In this document: piece after piece, positions 7,759 to 15,372 of the stretch | How the letters are laid out: every line of letters starts with the position of its first letter | Numbering within the stretch: the stretch's first letter is position 1 | DNA from: a virus | Length of the DNA stretch: 44,054 nucleotides | Direction: 5' to 3' (one strand) | IMG/VR virus record: IMGVR_UViG_3300047444_000134 | Span: 1 to 44,054 of that record | Position numbers and translations under genes: made by a program | Notes under the pieces: generated by a model | Databases searched by the model: none | The model's input: only the letters and a program-made list of their open reading frames with translations | What the model was told of the DNA's origin: nothing

Positions 7759-10445
7759 GCACCTTCAATCAGTGCACGCTTGAGCTCAGACAGCTTCACA
7801 CCAAGAGCGTCTGCAACCTCGACCTGTGTGTAGCCTCGACGAAGCAGGGTCAAAGCCTTCGACTTCTGAGAGTCGTTCAGCGCTGTGTGGTTGCGCGGCG
7901 ATGCGAGTTCCTTGACACGCTCAAGGTCAGCGTGCTGCAGGATCTGGTCCATCTTGTTGTGCGAGATTGCGCCGGCCTGAATGGCACGCCATTCTTCGTC
8001 GGTGATCACGATCCGCTGCTTCACAGCACCAGTTCGCATGCGTGCGTTGTTGAGTTCGCGAGATTCAAGCTTCTTGATCTCAGCCTTCTCCAAGTCAGGA
8101 TTGGCTGCTCGCTTAGCACGAATGTTAGCGCCTGCGATGATGTTGGCCTGGCGCTCAAGAGGGGAGTTACGAAGGGCCACGTTCAGCTTGGCGTTCAGCG
8201 TGCGGACCTGTTCTGCATAGACCTTCTTAGCAGTGGGGTTCGCAACCATGGGCTTGGTGTGCACCATCTCAAGCCGGGCTTGGTTAGCCAGGTGCTTGAG
8301 TGCGTTCGAGTGATCCGCATAGATCATCTCGATCGGCGTACCTGAAGACAGGTCGTGTGCGTTCTTGACTTCACCGAGACGAGGAACTTCAATCGTCTTG
8401 GGTACGTCTTTGCCTTTGCGGTCGATGTAGCGAGCGCCAGTTTCTTCGTACTTCTTCTCACCAGTGGTGAGATCGATCGGGCCACCGTTCTTGACGGATC
8501 GTGCCTTCCGCTCGTTGATGCGAGTGGTCGACGTTGTTCCGCTGTTGGAGATCAGTGTCGATGCTCCACCCTGTGGTCCTTCTTGGTACCTCTTGCGAAG
8601 AGCGGCAATCCCATTCGCCTTGGCCGAGCCGCGGTAATCGAGCTTATGCTTTTCAGCATCGATGACAACCATGGAATGCCGAACTGCTGCAGCAAGCTCG
8701 GTCGAGTTAGCACCCTTGATTGTCATGTCGGAGACGAGATTGGAGATCTTGCCCATCTCGACCTGCTTGGTGCGAGGACTCATGACAGGCATACCGTCGT
8801 ACTTTGGGTATGCGCGCTGAGGATCGAAACCCTTGAGTCCTTCGAGCGCCGGCTCAGTCTTGATCTTCCGATTGTTGTTCGGGATGACCAGAACTGTGTC
8901 GCCATCGAAGTCGGCACCAGACAGACGCTCAGCGACCGTGTGGTGAATGCCGATTGCATCCTTGGCGTTGGGGCCGATGGTGCGTCGCGCTTCAGGCTGA
9001 CGGTTGTTCACGATGAGCTCAGGGATCTCGAACTTACCCCCGTGCGGGAAGCGAACGAGAACGACTCGATCGCCATCACGGAAGTTGGGCGCGTAGACCT
9101 CTGTCGGTTTCATGGACTCGACAGGCAATATGACATGCGTGCGTTGTCCAGGAAGCGCGGCGGCCTTGAGGTGGATGGCAGACGAGTCAGCGTCATCCGA
9201 GAACGACTTGAGCAGCTTCTGCTTTACAGCAGGGTTGGTCAGTTGACGAAGCGAATCGAACTCGTCCTGCTTGCGCCTGAGCGCTTCGCCGAGCTGTTCC
9301 TTGGCCAGGGTCTTGCTCTGCTTCGAAAGCATCTGAGACGAGAGCGTCTTCGACCATCGATCCCAGTCGCCTTCCTCGTTGACGATGTTCATCGCCGAGG
9401 TGACGCGCTTCTTGCCCGGTTCTCCACTCTGAAGCTGCCGGCTGATCATGGCACCGAACGGGTTCTCTTCGTCGATCTTGCCGGTGGTGCTGTCTTTCTT
9501 CATCGACTTCATGGCGTCAAGCTTGTTGCCCGTGTTGCTCTTGTTCGTGTTGAACAGGAGGTCGACACCTTCAGGCAAGTCATCCTTGTAGACGGCCATA
9601 CCCTTGAGGTAATGCGTACCGTCGATGGCGATACGAACCTGAGCGTAGCTTCCCCCACCGAGCGAGAGATCCTTCTTGCCCGGTCGAACGAAAATGACAC
9701 CATCCGCGTGGGTTCCACCTTCTTCGGCGTAACGAACCGCGACACGGTTTGAGGAGATGGAGAGCGGAGGCAGGATGCGATCGTAGTTGCGTCCGTTGTC
9801 CGTGCTGAACGTCGAAGGGAGCTGAACCTGATCGCGGTTCTTGTAGAACTCCTTGTAGTCGGTTCCAGGAGCGGCCAGAACCTTGGTGGTGGTCTGGTGC
9901 TTGGTGCCGATCTGATCGACCTTCAGGTACAAGACGTGGTAGCCCTCAGACTCGAGCCGAGAGATCGCGACGTCAAGGGTTTGACGCGGGATACCAAGGT
10001 GGTACTCGACGCCGGAACCGATGTCGATGTACTTCTTCTGTGCTACCGCTTCGCGAAGCATGTTGGCGGTCGACGTTTGAATATCGACACGATCCTTCTT
10101 GCCTGGCTCGAGAAGTGTACGCACGTACGACTCGTTCTTGCCCATTCGCTCGCCGATCTTGACGTTCGACCAACCCTTGTCCTTGAGCCGCTGAGCCATG
10201 TTGATGTCAGCCTGAAGCGTCTCGTTCTTGGCGATGGACTTCGCGGCACGGAGTTCGGTGGTGGACATTCCGAAACTCTTGGCGATCTGTGCTTCGCTCA
10301 TGCCGTGCTTGTCCTTGAGCTCCTTGACCGTAGACATGAAGCTGCGGCCACGCTCGTCGGGCGTCTTTCCCGATCCCCAAGGATACCGGCCAGACCTACG
10401 GAGGATACCGTAGTGCGCCAGGTAGTCTTCTTCGTTGATCTCCAC
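7755..10445 (-). CDS. Putative single-chain DNA-dependent RNA polymerase, YonO/crAss-gp66-like, with HTH domains
   Basis: 896 aa, GTG start behind GGGAGGGG. Residues 507-520 read ERLSGADFDGDTVL; the DFDGD is the metal-binding signature of the double-psi beta-barrel RNA polymerases. Upstream VVLVRFPHGGK (461-471) and IGIHHTVAERL (498-508) fit the order of the beta-prime barrel (R-P ... hydrophobic-H-x-x-V ... ADFDGD). A first, beta-like barrel probably spans about 245-310 with Lys-rich HYLKGMAVYKDDLP. Helix-turn-helix segments lie near 49-72 and 91-112, with another at the extreme C-terminus (RRGYTQVEVADALGVKL). VSDMTIKGA, VRHSMVVIDAEKHKLDYRGS is a strongly conserved block in this phage family. 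YonO (SP-beta) and crAss-like gp66 are single-chain polymerases of similar size; activity here is inferred. The N-terminus carries LAHYGILRRSGRYPWGSG, a possible targeting element. Confidence 0.72.
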   Translation of the reverse strand: MEINEEDYLAHYGILRRSGRYPWGSGKTPDERGRSFMSTVKELKDKHGMSEAQIAKSFGMSTTELRAAKSIAKNETLQADINMAQRLKDKGWSNVKIGERMGKNESYVRTLLEPGKKDRVDIQTSTANMLREAVAQKKYIDIGSGVEYHLGIPRQTLDVAISRLESEGYHVLYLKVDQIGTKHQTTTKVLAAPGTDYKEFYKNRDQVQLPSTFSTDNGRNYDRILPPLSISSNRVAVRYAEEGGTHADGVIFVRPGKKDLSLGGGSYAQVRIAIDGTHYLKGMAVYKDDLPEGVDLLFNTNKSNTGNKLDAMKSMKKDSTTGKIDEENPFGAMISRQLQSGEPGKKRVTSAMNIVNEEGDWDRWSKTLSSQMLSKQSKTLAKEQLGEALRRKQDEFDSLRQLTNPAVKQKLLKSFSDDADSSAIHLKAAALPGQRTHVILPVESMKPTEVYAPNFRDGDRVVLVRFPHGGKFEIPELIVNNRQPEARRTIGPNAKDAIGIHHTVAERLSGADFDGDTVLVIPNNNRKIKTEPALEGLKGFDPQRAYPKYDGMPVMSPRTKQVEMGKISNLVSDMTIKGANSTELAAAVRHSMVVIDAEKHKLDYRGSAKANGIAALRKRYQEGPQGGASTLISNSGTTSTTRINERKARSVKNGGPIDLTTGEKKYEETGARYIDRKGKDVPKTIEVPRLGEVKNAHDLSSGTPIEMIYADHSNALKHLANQARLEMVHTKPMVANPTAKKVYAEQVRTLNAKLNVALRNSPLERQANIIAGANIRAKRAANPDLEKAEIKKLESRELNNARMRTGAVKQRIVITDEEWRAIQAGAISHNKMDQILQHADLERVKELASPRNHTALNDSQKSKALTLLRRGYTQVEVADALGVKLSELKRALIEGA

Positions 10446-10474
10446 GGATTCCCCTCCCTTGACTGTGAATATCG

Positions 10475-11041
10475 TTATGCTGCTAGTTCTGCCTTCAGCT
10501 CTTCGATACGCTTGTCAAGGGTGACGATGCGATCCATGATGTAGGCGATGTGCACGGGATCTCCAGGGTAGATCTGGATCTCGTTGTTCTGGTAGATCCT
10601 GAGCTCGGTCTCGATCTCGTGGGGCTTGTACTTGTACTCGAGGCAGAAATATGCCGCGTAGACGTACAGCTGCTGCTTGGACGACGGCGACACGCCACTC
10701 TTGTAGTCGTGGATGCGAAGCATGCTGTCTCGGCGGCTGAAGCCGATGGTGTCCGCAGTCCCATACGCGTTGACCGAGTAGAACAACGTGACCTCAGGAG
10801 TCATCCTGAAACCGATGGCGTCGTTCACGTACTGGTTCATCGTGTAGGGAATATCGGGCAGCTTGATGCCGAGCGCGATAGCCTCCTTGGCGAAGGCGTG
10901 CAGTCGGGTACCTCGTGCTGCCGCTTGCGCCTTCTCGAACCGCAGGAGGAACTTCTCATCAGAGTCGTTCATCCAGTGGTAGTTGCTGGCGCTCAGGAAC
11001 GAGTGGGTTCCCTCAAGGTACGAGTGCTTGTTGAAGAGCAC
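10475..11041 (-). CDS. Cas4/RecB-like PD-(D/E)XK exonuclease
   Basis: 188 aa, GTG start behind AGGAAG, overlapping the preceding nuclease gene by 29 nt. Motifs in order: RGTRLHAFAKEAI (H48), NAYGTADTIGF (D97), RIHDYKSGVSP (D112 and K114) and QQLYVYAAYF (Q123, Y126). This is the H-D-D/E-K-Q-Y layout of Cas4/PF12705 nucleases. No cysteine cluster for an iron-sulfur site is evident. Likely role: processing DNA ends or recombination intermediates during replication. Not linked to any CRISPR system. Confidence 0.78.
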   Translation of the reverse strand: MLFNKHSYLEGTHSFLSASNYHWMNDSDEKFLLRFEKAQAAARGTRLHAFAKEAIALGIKLPDIPYTMNQYVNDAIGFRMTPEVTLFYSVNAYGTADTIGFSRRDSMLRIHDYKSGVSPSSKQQLYVYAAYFCLEYKYKPHEIETELRIYQNNEIQIYPGDPVHIAYIMDRIVTLDKRIEELKAELAA

Positions 11042-11303
11042 GTAGGACTTCCTGTTCGATGGAAGGGTAGATGAACGACGCGAACGACATCTGGTTCATC
11101 GTGCGGATGTACCAGGGTTGGTTCGGCTGAATCTTCGCGGTGGAGCTCACCTTGACTTCCAGTGCTGCCCAACGATCGTTGAACAGAATAAGGAAGTCCG
11201 GGATGCCGGGGCGAAGTTCAGGATCGTTCTTCAGGATGATGCAGCCAGGAAAGAGCTGTTCGAGTTTCTTCTTCAGGTTCGCCTGGTAGTCACGTTCGAG
11301 CAA
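11013..11303 (-). CDS. VRR-NUC / Holliday-junction resolvase-like endonuclease
   Basis: 96 aa. PELRPGIPDFLILFNDRWAA followed by LEVKVSS gives the PD-(D/E)XK active site (D36, E49, K51); MLERDYQANLKKKLEQLFPG and a C-terminal Gln/Met-rich helix complete a small VRR-NUC-like fold. Such proteins in phages are thought to act on branched DNA. It overlaps the Cas4-like gene and follows the NUMOD4 protein within the replication/recombination region. Confidence 0.72.
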   Translation of the reverse strand: MLERDYQANLKKKLEQLFPGCIILKNDPELRPGIPDFLILFNDRWAALEVKVSSTAKIQPNQPWYIRTMNQMSFASFIYPSIEQEVLRALQQALVP

Positions 11304-11361
11304 GTCGCATCCTATCCCTTCTATTATAAGCCGTGTTCTTTGTACTACCCAATATCTGCGG

Positions 11362-11856
11362 TCACTCGTGCAACACGCGAAACCGTTGGTAGGTTGGCCA
11401 GATCTCGAGACCGGTCTGGGTGGCGACGCGAATGTCGTCGTCGACCAAACCGTAGAGGATTGCCGCGTCCCAGGTGTCCTGGAATTCGGTTCCGGTGTTG
11501 AGTTCCACGACAGCCAGCTTCGGCTTCGGGGGCTCGTTGAACTGACGGAAGTAGCGAGTAGCGAACCACCTGGGTCGCCACAGCAGGTTCTCGACTGAGT
11601 TGTTCATCCGATCGCCATCCAAGTTGATCGGGGTGTCGAACGTGCTGTGGCGCGGGGGGACCAGGAATGCTTCCGCAACGAGAAGCGGAACGGATCGCTT
11701 GTACTGCTTCTTGCCTTTGGTGAGGCCGACGTGAACGATCCCGTTCTGGTTCCGCAGCATGGCCATCGTGTAGCCCGTATCTTCGTTACGGACGATGCCG
11801 GCGGTGCTTACGGAGTAGTTCGGAAACTCGGTTATCGGACGCCACTCAGTGTGCAC
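11362..11856 (-). CDS. NUMOD4/HNH-like DNA-binding protein, catalytic His apparently lost
   Basis: 164 aa from a GTG at 11856; the only upstream AAGGA is about 18 nt away, so the start is uncertain. The N-terminus WRPITEFPNYSVSTAGIVRN is a NUMOD4 DNA-binding motif. PINLDGDRMNNSVENLLW follows the homing HNH frame in which an HxDG..NN..NLxW segment is expected, but the leading catalytic His-His is replaced by Ile-Asn. It may bind DNA without cutting. The C-terminal part (GTEFQDTWDAAILYGL, WPTYQRFRVL) resembles a NUMOD-type helix-turn-helix. Families like this are common in actinophages beside replication genes. Confidence 0.7.
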   Translation of the reverse strand: MHTEWRPITEFPNYSVSTAGIVRNEDTGYTMAMLRNQNGIVHVGLTKGKKQYKRSVPLLVAEAFLVPPRHSTFDTPINLDGDRMNNSVENLLWRPRWFATRYFRQFNEPPKPKLAVVELNTGTEFQDTWDAAILYGLVDDDIRVATQTGLEIWPTYQRFRVLHE

Positions 11857-12081
11857 GGGGGGAGTGTCTCGCTTCCTTACAGGGTGGTGCCGTGAAGTAG
11901 TGCAGACTTGCCACTGTCAAATGTCACGTTGAAACGAAAAAGTTTTTATTTTTGCATTGCTAATATCTATAGATATTGGGTAGTGGTAACCGGGATAGTT
12001 TTTGGCTTCAAACTTGACATTTGGCAATTCGGGGTGTACAAAACGGACATTTAGAAGTCGTTATCGCTGCGACCTGCGGCT
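11857..12081. other. AT-rich intergenic region with palindrome and inverted repeats; candidate origin or regulatory region
   Basis: 225 bp between the SF2 helicase and the NUMOD4 gene. The middle (about 11930-12050) is strikingly A/T-rich compared with the surrounding genes. It contains the perfect palindrome at 11962-11977 and, on each side, oppositely oriented copies of TGTCAAATGTCA (11917-11928) and TGACATTTGGCA (12015-12026). A TTGACA (12014-12019), 17-nt spacer, TACAAA (12037-12042) reads as a sigma70-type promoter on the plus strand, although no plus-strand gene follows. A replication origin or control region is plausible; nothing here proves it. Confidence 0.4.
11962..11977. repeat. 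Perfect 16-bp palindrome AATATCTATAGATATT
   Basis: The sequence equals its own reverse complement over 16 bases, in the only strongly AT-rich intergenic stretch of the genome. A dimeric protein binding site or an origin element is possible. Confidence 0.85.
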
Positions 12082-13302
12082 TTACACGGCGAGATCCTTG
12101 CCACTTTGCTTGTCACTTTGTGTTTTGACCTTGGCAAAAGTGGCAAACTTGGCCTCGTTGAAGCTCTTTTTGGCCGTGAGGGCCTTCTTGACCGCCGTGT
12201 CGATGGACGCGTTCGAGACCAGACTGTAGTAGTACAGGTCCGAAAACGTCGTATTTAGGCGATCAATCCGGCCATGTGCCTGATGCCAGTTTTTGTACGA
12301 ATATGTCAGCGAGTAGAACACCATCGCGTCAGTATCCGTACAGTTCCACCCTTCAGCTCCGGCAACGTACTGTACTAGGTACAGCCACCGTTCGGTGTTT
12401 GGTACGGCTTCGTGCTTGTGCCCATTCCACTCCGAAATATGGATCTCATCGGCCAACGTGCGCAAGGCCTCGAGCTCGTAGTCGAAGTTGTAGAACACGA
12501 TCAGCTTCGGGTGCTTCTTCATCAGTTCTCGCACCGCCAATTGGCGCGACACATCAGAATATGCGACCTTCCGCATGAGATAGAACAGTTCGCCGATGTT
12601 GAGGATCGGCCGGTCTTCGAAGATGTGCCAGCGCTCACGCAAGAGCTTGTTCATCACCTCACGATCATACTCAACCTTCACTTCGGTCGAGTGACGCGTC
12701 GTGTGGCGTTCGTAGGGCATATGGACGAGTAGCCTGTTGCGAAGCCGCACAAGCTTGCCCACGTCCACATACCGCTCGATCTTCGGGAACTTGGAGTAGC
12801 TCGCGTAGATCACATGCTCTCGCTTGAACTGCGTCCGGTTACCGTACCAACCGTTCGCTATGAACACCGGCACGTAGTCCATCCATGTGTCGCCGGGGGT
12901 AGCGGACAACAGAATCCAGTTGTTCCGCTTGGCGATGAAGATGAACGCTTTGGCCCATTCTCCACTTCCGACGATTCGCTGTTCGTCGAAAATGAAGAAC
13001 GCATTCTTGACGTGCTTGTACTTCGCGATGTTGTTCCACGAGTCGACGCGCAGGACACCATGCATCGTAGCATCACTGCGCGTACCGACGTTGAACTTCA
13101 GAAACTCTGTCTCCCAGTCAAGGGAATCGCGCTTCTTGGCGGTGGTGATGACGTACACGTCCATCTTCGCAGCTGCGTGCGCTTTCATATAATATGCAGC
13201 CGCGGTGAGTGACTTGCCTGTCCCGACACCGCCCCAGAGGATCTTGCCATTGGCGAGTTCGTCAACAGCCTTCCTCTGGTGCGGGTACAGGGTCACTTCC
13301 AT
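12082..13302 (-). CDS. SF2 (DEAD/SNF2-like) helicase
   Basis: 406 aa, ATG behind GGAG. Motif Q/I region [20 protein letters not shown] with Walker A GGVGTGKS (24-31), DEQR box (106-109) in [10 protein letters not shown], motif III LLSATP (132-136), and C-terminal motifs [17 protein letters not shown] and QAHGRIDR (motif VI). It would translocate on or unwind DNA during replication or recombination. The C-terminal 50 residues are Lys-rich. An AT-rich regulatory region follows. Confidence 0.88.
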   Translation of the reverse strand: MEVTLYPHQRKAVDELANGKILWGGVGTGKSLTAAAYYMKAHAAAKMDVYVITTAKKRDSLDWETEFLKFNVGTRSDATMHGVLRVDSWNNIAKYKHVKNAFFIFDEQRIVGSGEWAKAFIFIAKRNNWILLSATPGDTWMDYVPVFIANGWYGNRTQFKREHVIYASYSKFPKIERYVDVGKLVRLRNRLLVHMPYERHTTRHSTEVKVEYDREVMNKLLRERWHIFEDRPILNIGELFYLMRKVAYSDVSRQLAVRELMKKHPKLIVFYNFDYELEALRTLADEIHISEWNGHKHEAVPNTERWLYLVQYVAGAEGWNCTDTDAMVFYSLTYSYKNWHQAHGRIDRLNTTFSDLYYYSLVSNASIDTAVKKALTAKKSFNEAKFATFAKVKTQSDKQSGKDLAV

Positions 13303-13317
13303 GACGTACTCCGATGG

Positions 13318-13536
13318 TTACGCCACGTTCTTCTGCGAGAGCGGTACGACGCGCGGGATCTGCATCGTAGCGGCGTCCTCAGGCTTGAACGGGGTCGTGG
13401 GTCGACGGGTGAGGACGGGACGGTTCGGGCTCCACGGCTGCGGCTCGGGCGACGTCTTGCACAGATCGGCGTACGTCCTTCCCGTGTTCATCTGGAACTC
13501 GCGGACCATCTGGTCGAATATCGGGCTGTCGGACAT
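13318..13536 (-). CDS. Hypothetical protein, 72 aa
   Basis: ATG with GGGGAG 7 nt upstream, start of MSDSPIFDQMVREFQMNTGR. Short helical N-terminus followed by a Pro/Thr/Arg-rich, probably disordered tail (EPQPWSPNRPVLTRRPTTPF). No recognisable family. It lies 15 nt upstream of the SF2 helicase in the same transcriptional direction. Confidence 0.6.
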   Translation of the reverse strand: MSDSPIFDQMVREFQMNTGRTYADLCKTSPEPQPWSPNRPVLTRRPTTPFKPEDAATMQIPRVVPLSQKNVA

Positions 13537-13631
13537 TCTGAACTCCCCAGGTTTGGTGGTGCACGAATATTGGGAGGGACGCAGATATCGCCCCTTCCCC
13601 TTGGAATCCCTAACCCCCGTAAGTGCATGTT

Positions 13632-13781
13632 CTACTCGTCATCGCTTTCGTAAAGAGCGGCGATGATCCGATCGGCAGCCTCGTCGGCGAGAATGATGAT
13701 CGCGTCGTTCCCGTTCTCCTGCTTCCGAAGAACGTCAAGAACGATTTCGTGGACCACGCGATAGTAGGGGTTCTTCTTCAC
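13632..13781 (-). CDS. Hypothetical protein, 49 aa
   Basis: GTG start overlapping the upstream stop by 4 nt (GTGA). The product is KKNPYYRVVHEIVLDVLRKQ, then ENGNDAIIILADEAADRIIA and a short acidic tail ending DDE. One or two amphipathic helices; function unknown. The tight overlap and reading-frame quality (common codons, no interruption) support it as a real small gene. Confidence 0.6.
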   Translation of the reverse strand: MKKNPYYRVVHEIVLDVLRKQENGNDAIIILADEAADRIIAALYESDDE

Positions 13782-13963
13782 AGGACCATCAGCTTCTCGG
13801 TTGTGTCCTGCGCGATGCTCGCGATCTTGTCCACGTCCACGCCGGCGTCCAGCACGGTGATGGTCTCGACGAGCGCCTCCTTGACGACCGTGAAGATGGC
13901 CTTGTAGCGCTCCATGTACGCCTTGATGGCCGGGTCGTCAGCGGACAGCTCTGTGTCGTTCAT
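13778..13963 (-). CDS. Hypothetical protein, 61 aa
   Basis: ATG overlapping the upstream stop by one base (TGATG). Acidic helical protein: MNDTELSADDPAIKAYMERY, KAIFTVVKEALVETITVLDA, then VDVDKIASIAQDTTEKL. No recognised family. Part of a run of overlapping small genes between the OB-like proteins and the SF2 helicase. Confidence 0.65.
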   Translation of the reverse strand: MNDTELSADDPAIKAYMERYKAIFTVVKEALVETITVLDAGVDVDKIASIAQDTTEKLMVL

Positions 13964-14382
13964 CAGATGATCCCTACGATCTGGGCCGTGATGACTTCAG
14001 CGAGTCGCCTCATGTCTCGGCCGTCCTGGTGATAGGTGGTCGCGTCCTGCTCGAGCATGGCGGTCCTCACGAGCTTGAGTACGCGCTGGTACTTGTGGTC
14101 TTCCGTGTCGGGCTCGGTGTACGAGCTCTCGAAGGCCTTCTCGCTGTAGACCTTGAACCCGTCCGCGTCGTACATGACGTAGTCGCCCGCGTAGGCCCTG
14201 TCGGGCTTGTTGAAGCGGCTCTTGGCGATCGGCACGTGAATATGATCACCGTGCGCCACACCAAAGTTCTTGATCTCACCGCCGCACCATTCGGCGACGT
14301 CCTTCATGTTCCGACGCGTGACTTTGACAGCCTCGATGACGGCGTTCTTGCGTATGTAGCCGGATGCAACAGCGGTTTTCAC
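13963..14382 (-). CDS. Conserved phage protein (VxxxNMxxVAEWCGG ... GDYV family), 139 aa
   Basis: ATG start. Residues 15-80 have the layout EAVKVTRRNMKDVAEWCGGE, then GDHIHVPIAK, then YAGDYVMYDADGFKVYSEKAFESSY. This resembles the small beta-rich phage proteins in which a target residue pattern is followed by GDW/GDY and FEKTY. They are widespread in phages and of unknown function. The C-terminal 40 residues are an additional helix (HQDGRDMRRLAEVITAQIVG). Confidence 0.65.
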   Translation of the reverse strand: MKTAVASGYIRKNAVIEAVKVTRRNMKDVAEWCGGEIKNFGVAHGDHIHVPIAKSRFNKPDRAYAGDYVMYDADGFKVYSEKAFESSYTEPDTEDHKYQRVLKLVRTAMLEQDATTYHQDGRDMRRLAEVITAQIVGII

Positions 14383-14400
14383 GAGATCCCCCCTGAGGGT

Positions 14401-14595
14401 CTAGTAGATCCGGCGGTGACGGTGCAGGTTGCGAGCTGTCTTCATGGCCCAGTGCTGCGTCGGCTCACGGAACCGCATCTGCGCGTTGCGCTTGTGGGCC
14501 CGCTCGGCGACGTTGACCGGGTTGGTCCAGATGTCCAGCGCCACTGCCGGCACGAGCACGGCGAGCGACAGCAGAAGTACGGCGAGGAGTATCAT
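14401..14595 (-). CDS. Small membrane protein, 64 aa
   Basis: Starts MILLAVLLLSLAVLVPAVAL, a single N-terminal transmembrane or signal-anchor segment (2-20), followed by a highly basic cytoplasmic tail rich in Arg/His (KRNAQMRFREPTQHW, ARNLHRHRRIY). The start overlaps the upstream gene by 4 nt. Last of three consecutive tiny single-span proteins. Function unknown. Confidence 0.65.
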   Translation of the reverse strand: MILLAVLLLSLAVLVPAVALDIWTNPVNVAERAHKRNAQMRFREPTQHWAMKTARNLHRHRRIY

Positions 14596-14714
14596 TCGGT
14601 CGGCTCCTTCTTGATGGATATGGTGGTCTTGTTCGAGTCGCCCGAAAGCGCCGTCCCCACCCAGATGCCGATGAGGATGAGGACAGCGCCAACGAGGATG
14701 TACAGGAAGTTCAC
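14592..14714 (-). CDS. Small membrane protein, 40 aa
   Basis: The GTG start at 14714 overlaps the upstream stop (GTGA). It reads MNFLYILVGAVLILIGIWVG as one transmembrane helix, then a short polar tail SGDSNKTTISIKKEPTE. A longer in-frame extension upstream would overlap almost the whole preceding gene and is not favoured. Function unknown; holin or spanin-like roles cannot be excluded. Confidence 0.55.
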   Translation of the reverse strand: MNFLYILVGAVLILIGIWVGTALSGDSNKTTISIKKEPTE

Positions 14715-14848
14715 AGGTGGTACGTTCCGAACTTGTGCTTGCGGCGGTCGAGTTCCGCCTGGTGCTTTGTCTTGTGGATCCATGCCTCGAGGAATATCCC
14801 CGAGAGCGTGAGTACTGCGAGGAGACCGATGAGTATCCAGGCAGCCAT
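14711..14848 (-). CDS. Small membrane protein, 45 aa
   Basis: ATG overlapping the preceding stop by one base. MAAWILIGLLAVLTLSGIFL forms one transmembrane helix, followed by a charged tail, HKTKHQAELDRRKHKFGTYH. First of three overlapping single-span genes (45, 40 and 64 aa). Such tandems suggest a small membrane complex, but there is no direct clue to its role. Confidence 0.6.
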   Translation of the reverse strand: MAAWILIGLLAVLTLSGIFLEAWIHKTKHQAELDRRKHKFGTYHL

Positions 14849-15372
14849 CACCGGAGACTGTCCTCGAACTCCTCGAACTCCTCCGGCTCGCCCTGTCGCG
14901 AACCAGCGCCGACCTCCTCGATGTCCGCGTACTTGAGCTCGAGCGCGTCCTCGTGGATCGTGACGTAGATGGCGACCAGGTAGGCCTTACGGCCCGTCTT
15001 GCCGCTGACCTCCCAGTCGTACGGCCGGATGATCAGGTCGACCTTCTCGATGTCCGCCCAGTCGACCATCATGGCCGTGTCGGCGTCGAGCGTGTTACGG
15101 CCACGGGACGTCAGAAGGATCACTCGAGGAGGACGCTTGCCCTTGAAGCTGACGGTCACGGGGAGGTGGAACAGGGGCTCGTCGCCGTCCTCGCGCGGGG
15201 GCTTGTCCTTGACGTTCCAGCCGTCCGCCTTGAGCTCCTCCCACTGCTCCGGCGTGAGGACCAGGGAGAAATTGCGCTTGCCCTCGTCGTTGTAGGTGGT
15301 CTGCCGGCCCTCGAAGTTGCGGAAGATGATCCGCGCGTCCTCGAAGGTCAGGTTGTTGTCGTTGATGGCCAC
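14848..15372 (-). CDS. Putative OB-fold ssDNA-binding-like protein, 174 aa
   Basis: GTG start at 15372, overlapping the upstream stop by one base (TAGTG); a longer frame upstream lies inside the neighbouring gene. Conserved blocks: NLTFEDARIIFRNFEGRQT, RNFSLVLTPEQWEELKADGW, VSFKGKRPPRVILLTSRG, VDLIIRPYDWEVSGKTGRKA, and a highly acidic tail (EPEEFEEFEDSLR). An all-beta protein with an acidic C-terminus next to replication genes suggests a gp2.5-like single-stranded DNA-binding protein, but this is an inference. It shares the same scaffold as its 98-aa upstream neighbour. Confidence 0.6.
   Translation of the reverse strand: MAINDNNLTFEDARIIFRNFEGRQTTYNDEGKRNFSLVLTPEQWEELKADGWNVKDKPPREDGDEPLFHLPVTVSFKGKRPPRVILLTSRGRNTLDADTAMMVDWADIEKVDLIIRPYDWEVSGKTGRKAYLVAIYVTIHEDALELKYADIEEVGAGSRQGEPEEFEEFEDSLR

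Noticed and set aside
10475-11303. CRISPR-associated Cas4 as sign of a CRISPR system
   Set aside because: No repeat-spacer array or other cas genes are present. Cas4-like nucleases are common replication/recombination genes in phages.
12014-12042. Plus-strand sigma70-type promoter as evidence for a plus-strand gene or lysogeny switch
   Set aside because: The hexamers are good, but no plus-strand coding sequence with a ribosome site follows and no repressor or integrase was found. It is kept only as part of the candidate origin/regulatory region.
13537-13631. Possible 46-codon gene starting at the ATG near 13626 (MHLRGLGIPRGRG)
   Set aside because: No ribosome site, and it would overlap most of the start of the better supported 72-aa gene. 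The 95-bp gap shows nothing else clear.
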